The position numbers were made by a program, and so were the translations under genes. The notes beneath the pieces were generated by a model. That model searched no databases, had not been told where the DNA came from, and saw nothing but the letters and a program-made list of their open reading frames with translations. Shown piece after piece: positions 10,501-18,543 of a stretch of DNA of 64,000 bases (positions are counted from its first letter, which is position 1; every line of letters begins with the position of its first letter). Source of the stretch: Acinetobacter colistiniresistens (GTDB lineage Bacteria; Pseudomonadota; Gammaproteobacteria; Pseudomonadales; Moraxellaceae); assembly GCF_024582815.1 (NCBI RefSeq), contig NZ_CP102099.1, positions 1,550,001 through 1,614,000 on the forward strand, in the 5' to 3' direction.

Positions 10501-10754
10501 TTACCTGCACTGTTTGAAGAAATATAGCGTAAACCGTCCAAACCATTCATTTGTTGTTCAATGATTTGAGTCACGGTATTTTCAACAGTTTGAGCAGATG
10601 CCCCAGGGTAAGTTGCAGAGATTGTTACCGTGGGGGGAGCAATTGTTGGATATTGTGCAACAGGCATTTTTGTCAGCGTGATAATACCCGCCAACATAAT
10701 GACCAGTGCAATCACCCAAGCAAAGATTGGGCGATGGATAAAAAATTGAGCCAT
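7581..10754 (-). CDS. adeJ: RND multidrug efflux transporter AdeJ
   Basis: Inner-membrane proton/drug antiporter of the HAE1/AcrB family, 1057 residues, the full family length. The N-terminus FFIHRPIFAWVIALVIMLAG is TM1. The proton-relay aspartates are in GLLVDDAIVVVENVERVM near residue 407. The second-half TM10 block GLSAKNAILIVEFAKEL carries the conserved lysine. Two large periplasmic porter loops lie between TM1-2 and TM7-8. It sits between the adaptor gene (12 bases upstream) and the channel gene in a single operon. In Acinetobacter AdeIJK exports beta-lactams, chloramphenicol, tetracyclines, fluoroquinolones and other compounds (established for A. baumannii). Confidence 0.96.
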   Translation of the reverse strand: MAQFFIHRPIFAWVIALVIMLAGIITLTKMPVAQYPTIAPPTVTISATYPGASAQTVENTVTQIIEQQMNGLDGLRYISSNSAGNGQASINLNFEQGVDPDIAQVQVQNKLQSATALLPADVQRQGVKVTKSGASFMQVIAFYSPDNSLSASDIKDYVNSNISEPLSRVAGVGELQVFGGSYAMRIWLDPAKLTSFNLTPNDVATAIRAQNSQVAVGQLGGAPATAGQVLNATVNAQTMLQTPEQFKNIFLKNTAGGAQVRLGDVARVELGSDNYQFDSKFNGNPAGGVAIKLATGANALDTAAAVEKRLSELRHNYPSGLKDKLAYDTTPFIRLSIESVVHTLIEAVVLVFLVMFLFLQNWRATIIPTLAVPVVVLGTFAVINIFGFSINTLTMFAMVLAIGLLVDDAIVVVENVERVMQEEHLEPVPATEKSMSQISGALVGITSVLTAVFVPMAFISGTTGVIFRQFSITLVTAMILSLLIALTFTPALCATLLKQHDPNQPESNNIFARFFRWFNSSFEKVSEKYKNGVNRMTHHWIFSLVIYLATFVGIVGLYKMLPTSFLPDEDQGVVMTLVQLPPSASLERTDKVISTMTDYFLHKEKEHVESIFTVSGFSFTGVGQNAGLAFIKLKDWSERKTPESQIGAIIQRGMALNMIVKDASYIMPLQLPAMPELGVASGFDLQLKDASGQGHEKLIAARNAILGMASQDKRLAGVRPNGQEDTPQYQITIDQAQAGAMGVSIADINSTMSMAWGGSYINDFVDRGRVKKVYVQGEADTRMMPEDLNKWYVRNNKGEMVPFSGFAKGEWTYGSPRLERYNGVSSVNIQGTPARGVSSGDAMLAMEEIVGKLPSMGLTGFDYEWTGLSLEERDSGDQKGPLLVLSLLIVFLCLAALYESWSVPVSVILVVPLGIIGAFALTWLGMTIKGDPNLSFNIYFQVALVAVIGLSAKNAILIVEFAKELQEQGEELFEATLHAAKMRLRPIIMTTLAFGLGVLPLALSSGAGAASQHSVGYGVLGGVLSSTLLGIFFIPVFFVWIRSIFKYKPKTLNNQEH

Positions 10755-10766
10755 GCAATCTACCCC

Positions 10767-12017
10767 TTAAGCTTCTGCAGTTGCTTTTTGTTCAGCTTTT
10801 GGTGAATTGGCTTTTTGTTGTTCAGCTGCTTTTGGCGCTGTATTTTGACCTTCAGCTGCTTTTGGTTGATAAGGTTTGGCAGACACTTCTTGTCCTTCTT
10901 TCACCTTGGCTACACCATCAACAACAACTTTATCACCAGCTTGTAATCCATTAGTTACAATCCAGTCCTGACCTTTTACACCTACGGTTGTAATTGGACG
11001 AGTCTCAATTGTGCCTTTGGCATTGACCACTAAAGCAACGGCTTGACCTGTCGGTAAACGAGATACAGCTGCTTGTGGAATTAGGTATGCGTTTGGCAAA
11101 ACGCCTTGTGAGATTTTAGCCGTTGCATACATCCCTGGTAAGAGCAAGTGGTTTGGATTGGAGAACACTGCCCGTAATGTCACCGTACCTGTATCTGGGT
11201 TTACACTGGCGTCAGAGAAAGCCAATTGACCTTCAACTGGGTATTCTGAACCATCTTCAAGCGTGATCTTGACACGGGTATTGTTGCTGTTGTTTAAACT
11301 GCCTTTGCTTAACTGTTGGCGTAGACGCAGTAATTCAGCACTCGATTGATTGATATCAACATAGATTGGATCAAGTTGTTGAATTGTCACCAAAGGATCT
11401 GCTTGATTTGCAGTGACCAATGCACCTGGCGTCACCGAAGAACGGCTAGACTGGCCTGAGATAGGCGCGCGAACTGTTGAGTAACCTAAAGTAATTTCTG
11501 CATTTTTCAATGCTGCTTCAGATGCTGCAACATCAGCTTCAGCCAATTTCACTTGCGCATTGATATCATCATATTCCTGTTTAGAAACCGCATTGGTTCC
11601 AACCAGTTGACGATAACGACCTTCTTTCACGCGTAAGGCATTTAAGTTTGCTTGTTGACGCAATAAGGTTGCACGAGCATTGTCTGCTGTGGCACGGTTG
11701 GTATTGGCATCAATTTGATAAAGTGCTTGACCTGCTTGAACGTAGCTACCCTCAGCAAATAATCGTTTTAAGATCACGCCACCAGTTTGTGGACGAACTT
11801 CCGAAACTTGGTATGCTGAGGTTCGCCCTGACAGTTCGACGTTTTGTTCAACACTTTGTGGTTGAGCGACAATGACACCCACTTCTGGAGGCGGCATTTT
11901 TTGGGCAGCAGCAGCTTGCTGTGCATTTTTAGGGTCTTTGCTACAACCAACAAGCGCAATGCTTGTTGCTAATGCGCAAGCAGTTAGGGCAGGAGCCCAA
12001 AGCTTAGCCGACATCAT
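10767..12017 (-). CDS. adeI: Efflux periplasmic adaptor AdeI (membrane-fusion protein)
   Basis: Periplasmic adaptor linking AdeJ to AdeK, 416 residues. The lipoprotein signal ends in ALVGC near residue 25. Then come the split lipoyl domain (SEVRPQTGGVILKRLFAEGSYV), a helical hairpin (about residues 105-175), the second lipoyl half (GYSTVRAPISGQ) and beta-barrel/membrane-proximal domains. The C-terminal tail is a low-complexity Ala/Lys/Gln stretch of about 35 residues. The start ATG 12017 follows GAGGTGG. The gene begins 14 bases before the end of the upstream pap2 reading frame, implying coupling. Confidence 0.95.
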   Translation of the reverse strand: MMSAKLWAPALTACALATSIALVGCSKDPKNAQQAAAAQKMPPPEVGVIVAQPQSVEQNVELSGRTSAYQVSEVRPQTGGVILKRLFAEGSYVQAGQALYQIDANTNRATADNARATLLRQQANLNALRVKEGRYRQLVGTNAVSKQEYDDINAQVKLAEADVAASEAALKNAEITLGYSTVRAPISGQSSRSSVTPGALVTANQADPLVTIQQLDPIYVDINQSSAELLRLRQQLSKGSLNNSNNTRVKITLEDGSEYPVEGQLAFSDASVNPDTGTVTLRAVFSNPNHLLLPGMYATAKISQGVLPNAYLIPQAAVSRLPTGQAVALVVNAKGTIETRPITTVGVKGQDWIVTNGLQAGDKVVVDGVAKVKEGQEVSAKPYQPKAAEGQNTAPKAAEQQKANSPKAEQKATAEA

Positions 12018-12653
12018 TATTCCACCTCAATTTAGATTTTTTATCTAAAAACAAATTGTTGCTGAAAGTGCTTTGATACAGCCAAAACCAAAGCAACGAA
12101 GTCCAAATCAACCCAATTCCCCAACCGGCAAGTACGTCAGTTGGGTAGTGAACCCCAGCGTAAACTCTAGATATCCCCATGAAGATAAACCATAAAGTAG
12201 ATACTAAAATGACACTGTTGCGATGTTTATATTGTTGACACAACAATATGGCTAAACTCGCAAGGGTTGCAGCATAAAGGCTATGGGCACTTGGGAAGGA
12301 TGCGCCATAACTTTGAACCAAGTGATAAAACTCCATTGGTCTTGGCCGATCAATACTCCATTTCAGAACCCAACCAATCGCAATACTGCCACTCACACTA
12401 AAAGAGATAAATATCAAATTTTTATAATTTTTAATCCAAGTTTGGTAAAGACACAAAAATGTGGTTAAAAATAGTAAAAAGGCATCCCACCGAGTCTGGA
12501 AAGCAGAATTGTTACATGATTAAGCGTAAATGAACGGTGCTCAAAAAAAGCTTGAACACTCAAAAGATCTAAAGTTGATGCGTTGGGATTGATTAATCCA
12601 ATCACACCAAGTCCTAAAAAAAAGCAACCAATACAAAGCAATAGGTAAGGCAT
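12004..12653 (-). pseudogene. PAP2-family phosphatase gene split by a one-base frameshift
   Basis: Two overlapping frames together encode one membrane phosphatidic-acid-phosphatase-type protein. The 5' frame (12465-12653, MPYLLLCIGCFFLGLGVIG...) stops soon after RLGGMPF. The 3' frame continues with FLCLYQTWIKNY and carries all three family motifs: KWSIDRPRP, FPSAHS, and SRVYAGVHYPTD. Adding one base to the five-A run at 12476-12480 (T5 on the coding strand) joins them as PFLLFLTTFLCLYQ, giving about 215 residues. It may be a true mutation, a slippage site or a sequencing error. It lies between the efflux promoter and adeI and overlaps adeI by 14 bases. Confidence 0.85.
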
Positions 12654-12702
12654 CCGCTACTCATTTTTTGCTTAACCGATGTTTAGGGGTGTTGAGTGTT
12701 TG

Positions 12703-12733
12703 AAAGTGTACTCGCGAGTACACTTTTGGTCAA
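12703..12733 (-). promoter_or_regulatory. pap2-adeIJK promoter with palindromic operator
   Basis: On the minus strand a -35 box TTGACC (12733-12728), a 17-base spacer and a -10 box TACACT (12710-12705) lie about 50 bases upstream of the pap2 start. A perfect 24-bp palindrome (12703-12726; half-site AAAGTGTACTCG) covers the -10 box and all but one base of the spacer. This is the classical place for a repressor operator. In A. baumannii adeIJK is repressed by the TetR-type protein AdeN, encoded elsewhere, which makes an AdeN-like regulator the leading candidate. Binding is inferred. Confidence 0.75.
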
Positions 12734-12734
12734 G

Positions 12735-13240
12735 TCTTGAAATTTTATGATAATTTCATTTCTATGTTTTTTAAGATGTAGTAAAAAACATAACAAAATT
12801 TGATGTATATCTCATTTTTACTTTGATCTTTTCATCTGTTAAAAGAGGTTCTACTTATCATAAATGCTCTAGTTAATATTGTAGAGGATCTTCTAAAGGT
12901 GTAATTCAACCCAATTAGAACATATAGATTTATATCGACTTTTAGGCTTCAAGTACAGTATTTAGAAATGAAGTACTAATTATTTGTTAACAGTGTCAGG
13001 TTACTAACCAAGCGGGGAAATGAGCTGGTATAACTTAAATCTTTCCATTTCTTTTGAGAGACGTAGGCGTTGAGGTCATAGTCTCTCCTGATCATAGGCG
13101 ATACCGTGACAGAGCAGAGGTCTATTGATTAATAGATGTAGGGAATACCAATCCATTTAAACTATTTTTTGGTTGGCTGATTATGCGCAAAAATAGTTCA
13201 AAGGTTAGACTTTTACTTTGAGGTCTTTGTCTGTAAAAGC
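12735..13240. other. Gene-free region with several hairpins
   Basis: About 500 bases between the efflux promoter and the end of the Gcr-type gene. No reading frame with a ribosome-binding site was seen. The right half contains inverted repeats: GAGAGAC 13056-13062 with GTCTCTC 13081-13087, CTATT/AATAG near 13112-13126, and AACTATTTTT 13160-13169 with AAAAATAGTT 13189-13198. It could hold an unannotated small RNA or a decayed element. Confidence 0.4.
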
Positions 13241-15289
13241 TTAGTGGGGTGTTGGACTATTTTTGCTTTGCTCTTCAACCTCGACCGGTTGCTTTGGAGG
13301 CCAGAAAAAATCACTTGGTCGCGTGAGAAAGTGGGTGGTTACTAATTTTGCTAAGGGCTTCCATTGTGCAAAACGCACACGTCGTGCACGAAGTGCAACA
13401 ATAATGGTCAAGGTAAAGCTAACAAATAAGTTGGTTAAACCAATCAGCATCACACCAAGAAATGAGACTAAAATCAAACCAATGTCAGGACTGCCAATGG
13501 TCATTAAACCTTGAATAAAGTTTGCTGAAGCAAAGGCGATGTGACGAATATCTAAAGGCAAGCCTAAAATAAATCCAATGGTTCCCATGCTGCCAAGCAT
13601 AATCCCGAACAGAAAGTTACCAGCCAATGCCCCGAGATTGGTTTCGATATAATTGGCAAACTTGTCTAAGCGTTTTTGCCCCATCCAGCGTTTTAGGCTT
13701 CGATGCTGTTTTAAGCGAGGACCGACTTTACGGTAGACTGCCAAGTTATCGAAATAACCTGCAATTAGACCAGAGAAGAATAAGCACACACCAGCAATTG
13801 CCGCATGTGGAACAGCTAAAGAGGTGAATGGATTCAGGCTGTGTAAGAGTGTGGCCGATTTGGCATGACTGAGTAAAGGTTCGCCCAAATTGTATTGCCA
13901 TAAATAGGTAATTAATGCTGCAGTTGGGATGGCAATCGAGATATTGCCTAAAATGGCGATGAACTGGGTTCGGATAATATTAATAATCAATGCGGCCAGT
14001 TCTGCAATCTGTGCGGTTTTGCTGCCTTTTTGTTGCTGTACGGTTGAAGCCAGAGCGGCTGCAGTCATGGCTGGCTGCTTGGTGGCAACGGTAAAGTGCA
14101 ACACATGAATCAGCATAAAACCAAGCGCATAGTTCATGCTGTATAAAAAAGCATGACCAAACGGCGCCAGTACCAAACGGGCTGTTAAAATCTTGAGTGT
14201 TGCCATGGTGGCAATAATCGCACCAGCACCAGCGGCTGCTTTATACATGCCAAAGAAGCCGGCTTTGTCTGTACTTACGTAATGTTCACCTGTTTTACTG
14301 GCATTTTCCGTCACCTGTAAGGCAATTAACTCACTGGTTGAGGTGAGTAAATGACGGACACTTTTCTCATTATAATGCGCTTTGGTTAAGTCAGTGATTA
14401 ACTCACCTAATGCCGTGTATCGAGCGTCATTCTTGCTGGCCAGTAAGGTCAGTAACAGTTCGATACGGTCAATGGCTTGCTCTAGTAGCGACAATAAATA
14501 GGTCAGACTGATACTGACACCAATCCGTTTAGTGGCACGGCGAATTTTCAGTACGACTTCACGACATTGATCCAGCATTACAAAGGCTTGAGAGGCATCT
14601 GGTGGCGGTAAAACTGCAACCGCATCTTGGTCATCAATCTGTTTTTTATATTTTTCAATGAACTCTACAATTTCTCGGTTTTGTACCAGAAAAGGAGATT
14701 CATATTCCGTAATATCGGGTTGTGCATTGATAAATTCAGGATATAAGCCGATCCCACTGATCCGATAAGATAGTACCGTAATGGCTTTAATGAGCTCATT
14801 CTTTGAAATCTGTTTTTCAGTAGTATTGCTTTGACTTTCACCTAACAGGTTAAAGAGCGTAATCCAGTCCTGATTGTCAATCAGATCGAGCCATTCACTG
14901 TCATTTTCCTGATGAAAGACTTTCCCAATCAAGGTTTTGAGTTGTTGGCCATCTTCGACTAAAGGAAGGAAATGTGCGCCTAAACGTTGTCCTAACTGAT
15001 TCCAGAAGCCATCCAGCGAGAGAATGCCGCTATCGGCATATAAACTAATCTGTTTATATTGGCTGATCAGTTTCAGTAAAAAATTCTGTACGAGAATTGC
15101 TGATGTTGGTGTCAGCAATAATATTTTGATCAACGCATGAATACGTTGTTTGACTTCATCTGCATCATTGGAATTTTTGGGGCGTATCCGATTGACCAGT
15201 TCAATCAGCAGTTGTTCATCAAGAACAGCTTGAGGTTGATCAAGCTGTTCCTGCATTTTTAAAAAAAGATCAGATACAGTTAATTGCAT
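13241..15289 (-). CDS. Gcr-type 'site-specific recombinase' family membrane protein (PF10136-like)
   Basis: A 682-residue protein: a long helical cytoplasmic N-terminal half (about 1-330), then several membrane segments (for example FGMYKAAAGAGAIIATMATL, IAIPTAALITYLWQ, AAIAGVCLFFSGLIAGYF and VSFLGVMLIGLTNLFVSF), and a basic C-terminal tail. The family is named after a gonococcal protein reported in site-specific recombination. The multi-pass membrane architecture makes a direct recombinase role doubtful, and I see no tyrosine- or serine-recombinase catalytic motif. It starts 14 bases after the ispB stop and is probably co-transcribed with it. Confidence 0.8.
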   Translation of the reverse strand: MQLTVSDLFLKMQEQLDQPQAVLDEQLLIELVNRIRPKNSNDADEVKQRIHALIKILLLTPTSAILVQNFLLKLISQYKQISLYADSGILSLDGFWNQLGQRLGAHFLPLVEDGQQLKTLIGKVFHQENDSEWLDLIDNQDWITLFNLLGESQSNTTEKQISKNELIKAITVLSYRISGIGLYPEFINAQPDITEYESPFLVQNREIVEFIEKYKKQIDDQDAVAVLPPPDASQAFVMLDQCREVVLKIRRATKRIGVSISLTYLLSLLEQAIDRIELLLTLLASKNDARYTALGELITDLTKAHYNEKSVRHLLTSTSELIALQVTENASKTGEHYVSTDKAGFFGMYKAAAGAGAIIATMATLKILTARLVLAPFGHAFLYSMNYALGFMLIHVLHFTVATKQPAMTAAALASTVQQQKGSKTAQIAELAALIINIIRTQFIAILGNISIAIPTAALITYLWQYNLGEPLLSHAKSATLLHSLNPFTSLAVPHAAIAGVCLFFSGLIAGYFDNLAVYRKVGPRLKQHRSLKRWMGQKRLDKFANYIETNLGALAGNFLFGIMLGSMGTIGFILGLPLDIRHIAFASANFIQGLMTIGSPDIGLILVSFLGVMLIGLTNLFVSFTLTIIVALRARRVRFAQWKPLAKLVTTHFLTRPSDFFWPPKQPVEVEEQSKNSPTPH

Positions 15290-15303
15290 AGATAGTCAGA
15301 AAA

Positions 15304-16281
15304 TTATTGTAGTCGATGTAAAGCCATTAAAGTCAAATTGATCAGTGCTTGGCGATATTCATTATCTGGTAGCGCTTTTAACGCCTCTAAAGCGGCATCC
15401 GTTTCTTGTTGGGCACGTTTTTGACAGTAATCTAGGCCACCTGAGTGATGAACAATTTCAATCACTTTATCTAAATGCTCCACACCACCCGTTGCAATAC
15501 TACGACGAATGATCTCGTGATCATCACCAGTTGAATGCGCTAATGCTGAAATTAACGGTAAAGTCGGCTTGCCTTCCATTAAATCATCACCAATATTTTT
15601 ACCTAATGTTTCTGCATCAGAGGTGTAATCTAAAATATCGTCAATAATTTGAAAGGCATTACCAAAATGACCTGCGAAGCGACGCAAAGGTTCACGATAT
15701 TCTTCCGTCCCTGCCAAAATGGCTGCGCCTTCGGTGGCGAGCTCAAATAAACGGGAGGTTTTACCGTGGATAATTCTTAAATAGGTTTCTTCAGTGGTTT
15801 CTGGCTGGTGCTGAGATTGCAGCTGTAATACTTCACCTTCTGCGATTTCACAGGTTCCTGTTGAAAAATCTTTTAATAAGGTCATATTATTTAAATCGAC
15901 CAATAAATCAAAAGCTCTTGAAATCAGAAAGTCACCGACCAAAACAGCAGTCTGGTTGTTCCAGGTTGCATTTGCAGTGGGGCGACCACGGCGTAGGCTC
16001 GATTCATCTACGACATCGTCATGCACCAAGGTCGCGGTATGTAGCATTTCAATCACGGCTGCCAAGTGTTGTGCTTGTTGCATATTGGCTAGACCGCAGG
16101 CACGCGCAGCGAGTAAGCACATGATCGGACGCATACGTTTACCGCCTGCTTCTACGACATGCTTGCTGACACTCATCACTAAACCGACTTTAGAGCTAAT
16201 TCCTTCATTAATGAGGCGATCCATCGCAGCAAAATCTGTCGCAACAGGGGAGAGAATGTCTTGCTTAAAATCGATAACCAT
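15304..16281 (-). CDS. ispB: Polyprenyl (octaprenyl) diphosphate synthase
   Basis: Trans-prenyltransferase that makes the long isoprenoid side chain of ubiquinone, 325 residues. The first aspartate-rich motif is in LVHDDVVDESSLRRGRPTAN (about residue 90) and the second in FQIIDDILDYTSDAETLGKNIGDDL (about residue 212-230). GGKRMRP near residue 47 is the substrate-binding block. The chain length (C40 versus C45) cannot be read with confidence; Acinetobacter makes mostly Q-9, so the product may be solanesyl diphosphate. It is divergent from rplU-rpmA, the usual gammaproteobacterial arrangement. Confidence 0.93.
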   Translation of the reverse strand: MVIDFKQDILSPVATDFAAMDRLINEGISSKVGLVMSVSKHVVEAGGKRMRPIMCLLAARACGLANMQQAQHLAAVIEMLHTATLVHDDVVDESSLRRGRPTANATWNNQTAVLVGDFLISRAFDLLVDLNNMTLLKDFSTGTCEIAEGEVLQLQSQHQPETTEETYLRIIHGKTSRLFELATEGAAILAGTEEYREPLRRFAGHFGNAFQIIDDILDYTSDAETLGKNIGDDLMEGKPTLPLISALAHSTGDDHEIIRRSIATGGVEHLDKVIEIVHHSGGLDYCQKRAQQETDAALEALKALPDNEYRQALINLTLMALHRLQ

Positions 16282-16628
16282 ATGAAGAAAAACCTCGTAT
16301 AGGTGGGTAATGTTGCCAAGTGTATCAATTAATCGGCCACTTAACAGTTATACAGACTGTGTAATCCGTCATTTAAGACACGATGGTGAGTTTTTTGGTC
16401 TTAATTTAGACAGAAAAGGGAGTTTCCCACCGAATGCCATCACTTTAATTATGGCGTTGTAAAAACACAGCTTGTTATCGTTGCAATTTGTTTTTTTAAA
16501 TGTATTTCAAATTTTGATCAGAAGCAATCAAAACAGTTCGTCATCAATCTAATTGATTTTGCTCAAAAATTCAAACAAGTTAACGATATCCATATGTTTA
16601 TGTAAAATCACTTGTTGTTTGATCAATT

Positions 16629-16657
16629 TTCACTTAAAATTTGTCCCCTTGTATAAC
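16629..16657 (+). promoter_or_regulatory. Probable rplU-rpmA promoter
   Basis: -35 TTCACT (16629-16634), a 17-base spacer and -10 TATAAC (16652-16657), about 70 bases before the rplU ATG. The sequence matches sigma-70 boxes and the position is right; the start site is not shown. The rest of the 16282-16729 interval is AT-rich with no gene seen. Confidence 0.6.
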
Positions 16658-16729
16658 CCCAGTGGCGTTCGTCTTAAGATCGGTATATCCCTTTATCGAC
16701 ACGACGACACGGGCAAGTTGGAGTACATT

Positions 16730-17041
16730 ATGTACGCAGTAATCCAAAGCGGTGGTAAACAGCACCGTGTTGTTGAGGGTGAAACCCTTAAAGTAGAATT
16801 ATTGAAAGCTGAAACTGGCGCGACTATTACGTTTGATGACGTATTAATGGTTGTTAACGGTGACAACATTCAAATCGGTGCTCCAGTTGTAGCTGGCGCA
16901 AAAGTAACTGCAGAAGTAGTTGGCCATGGTCGTCACGACAAAATCCGCATCATCAAAATGCGTCGTCGTAAACACTACCGTAAGCAACAAGGTCACCGTC
17001 AATGGTTTACCGAGTTGAAAATTACTGGTATCGCAGGCTAA
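16730..17041 (+). CDS. rplU: 50S ribosomal protein L21
   Basis: 103-residue ribosomal protein that binds 23S rRNA in the large subunit. The start [14 protein letters not shown] at ATG 16730 is preceded by TTGGAG. The conserved C-terminal block [19 protein letters not shown] is complete. An open frame extends upstream to 16553 but lacks family similarity. It heads the rplU-rpmA operon, 18 bases before rpmA. Confidence 0.98.
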   Translation: MYAVIQSGGKQHRVVEGETLKVELLKAETGATITFDDVLMVVNGDNIQIGAPVVAGAKVTAEVVGHGRHDKIRIIKMRRRKHYRKQQGHRQWFTELKITGIAG

Positions 17042-17059
17042 TACGAGGAGTAAATAGAC

Positions 17060-17314
17060 ATGGCAACTAAAAAAGCCGGTGGATCGACGAAGAACGGTCG
17101 TGATTCGAATCCTAAGATGTTAGGTGTTAAAGTTTACGGTGGTCAAACTGTAACTGCTGGTAACATCATCGTTCGTCAACGTGGTACAGAATTCCACGCT
17201 GGTGCAAATGTTGGTATGGGCCGTGACCATACTTTATTTGCTACTGCTGACGGCGTAGTAAAATTTGAAGTGAAAGGTCAATTTGGCCGTCGCTATGTAA
17301 CTGTTGAAGCTTAA
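17060..17314 (+). CDS. rpmA: 50S ribosomal protein L27
   Basis: 84-residue ribosomal protein near the peptidyl-transferase centre. [16 protein letters not shown] and the block [20 protein letters not shown] are diagnostic. AGGAG lies 9 bases upstream of the ATG. It ends the rplU-rpmA transcript at the following terminator. Confidence 0.98.
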   Translation: MATKKAGGSTKNGRDSNPKMLGVKVYGGQTVTAGNIIVRQRGTEFHAGANVGMGRDHTLFATADGVVKFEVKGQFGRRYVTVEA

Positions 17315-17328
17315 GTTTTAATAGTTCG

Positions 17329-17355
17329 AAAAACCCGCTTTTAGCGGGTTTTTTT
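17329..17355 (+). terminator. Terminator of rplU-rpmA
   Basis: Stem AAAAACCCGCT / AGCGGGTTTTT with a TTT loop and a T tract, 14 bases after the rpmA stop. Confidence 0.88.
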
Positions 17356-17388
17356 ATATGTACTGGATTTTTGCAGTATGTATTGGTT

Positions 17389-18252
17389 TTAAGATTTCCC
17401 AAAAGCCCCGCGTTTTAAATCCTCATAGGCCTGTAAAATTTCCGCATAACTGTTCATCACAAAAAAGCCATGTCCATTGATTGGCTCCTGCAAAGATGGC
17501 GCAGATAAAAATAGCAGATCACTATGCTCTAATGCCGTAATTGAAACATCGGTATCAAAGCTCGACATTACCGCTAAGGCTTGTTCTTCCAAAATGTCTT
17601 CATGTTCAGTGAATTGAAGCTTACCTTTACGGAGATAAATTAAAGTGCTGTCGCCATGCTGGGCAGGAAGTATTAACGGATGCCCTTTATTTAAATGAAC
17701 GTCTAAGACCTGCATCGGGCTAAATGTTTGTGCTATGCCCTGAATATTTTGAAACTGTCCCGCCACAATCCGCACATAGCCTGCATCTTGTTCGAGTGGT
17801 ACTTTAGGGATGGTGTGATTCAATAAACTTTGATAACGCGGTGGAGACATCTTATCTTTTGCGGGAAGGTTGACCCATAATTGCAGCATTTCAAAGTATC
17901 CGCCCCGTTCACGAAAGGCAGGGCTAAAATGTTCTGTATGCTGAATGCCAGAGGCTGCAGTCATCCATTGCACATCACCTTGTCCGATGATTCCGCCTTG
18001 CCCGGTTGAGTCTTGGTGTTGTAGTTCGCCCGCAAACACAAATGTCACCGTTTCAAAACCACGGTGTGGATGTTCATTCACGCCTTTTTTACTGCTTTTT
18101 GGCGCCAAGCGCCCTGGCCCTAGGTGATCTAGCAATAAAAAGGGGGAGGTGGTATTGCCCAGCTCTTGATAAGAGAACACGGAAAGAGCTGGATAAAAAT
18201 CACCAATCGCAAATCGAGTGTCATTGCGGTGGATAAAGGCAAGACTTTTCAT
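17389..18252 (-). CDS. Pirin family bicupin protein
   Basis: 287-residue iron-binding bicupin. The N-terminal cupin carries HPHRGFETVTFVFAGELQHQD (metal-ligand histidines near residues 62-64) and WMTAASGIQHTEHF. The C-terminal cupin (about 165-285) is more degenerate. Bacterial pirins include quercetin 2,3-dioxygenases and regulators of pyruvate metabolism; which applies is not evident. It is convergent with rpmA and stands alone. Confidence 0.9.
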   Translation of the reverse strand: MKSLAFIHRNDTRFAIGDFYPALSVFSYQELGNTTSPFLLLDHLGPGRLAPKSSKKGVNEHPHRGFETVTFVFAGELQHQDSTGQGGIIGQGDVQWMTAASGIQHTEHFSPAFRERGGYFEMLQLWVNLPAKDKMSPPRYQSLLNHTIPKVPLEQDAGYVRIVAGQFQNIQGIAQTFSPMQVLDVHLNKGHPLILPAQHGDSTLIYLRKGKLQFTEHEDILEEQALAVMSSFDTDVSITALEHSDLLFLSAPSLQEPINGHGFFVMNSYAEILQAYEDLKRGAFGKS

Positions 18253-18543
18253 GAATGATACAGGTTAAAATCATTGGTTTTTAGCTTAGCAAATGTTGAT
18301 GATCCGTCTAGATTCAAGCTGATCAATAATTTTCCCTGATCGGACATTGACGAATGCCACTGGTGAATGGTCGAAAAGTTAATTTTCGTTCTTACAATCT
18401 CTACATAAAGGCTGTAACTTCATACATAATGCAGAACTTTGCGACACGAATTACACAAAACCATTGCTTTTCTTCATTTTTTTAATGATCAAAAACAGTA
18501 AGATGTCGTCATACCAGTAGAAATCTGATAGAAGGTTGTTTTT

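Noticed and set aside
13241-15289. A working site-specific recombinase marking a mobile island
   Set aside because: The name is historical for this family. The protein is a multi-pass membrane protein without recombinase catalytic motifs, and its neighbours are core genes.
16553-16729. Upstream extension of rplU
   Set aside because: L21 begins at [11 protein letters not shown] with a good ribosome-binding site; the extension overlaps the probable promoter.
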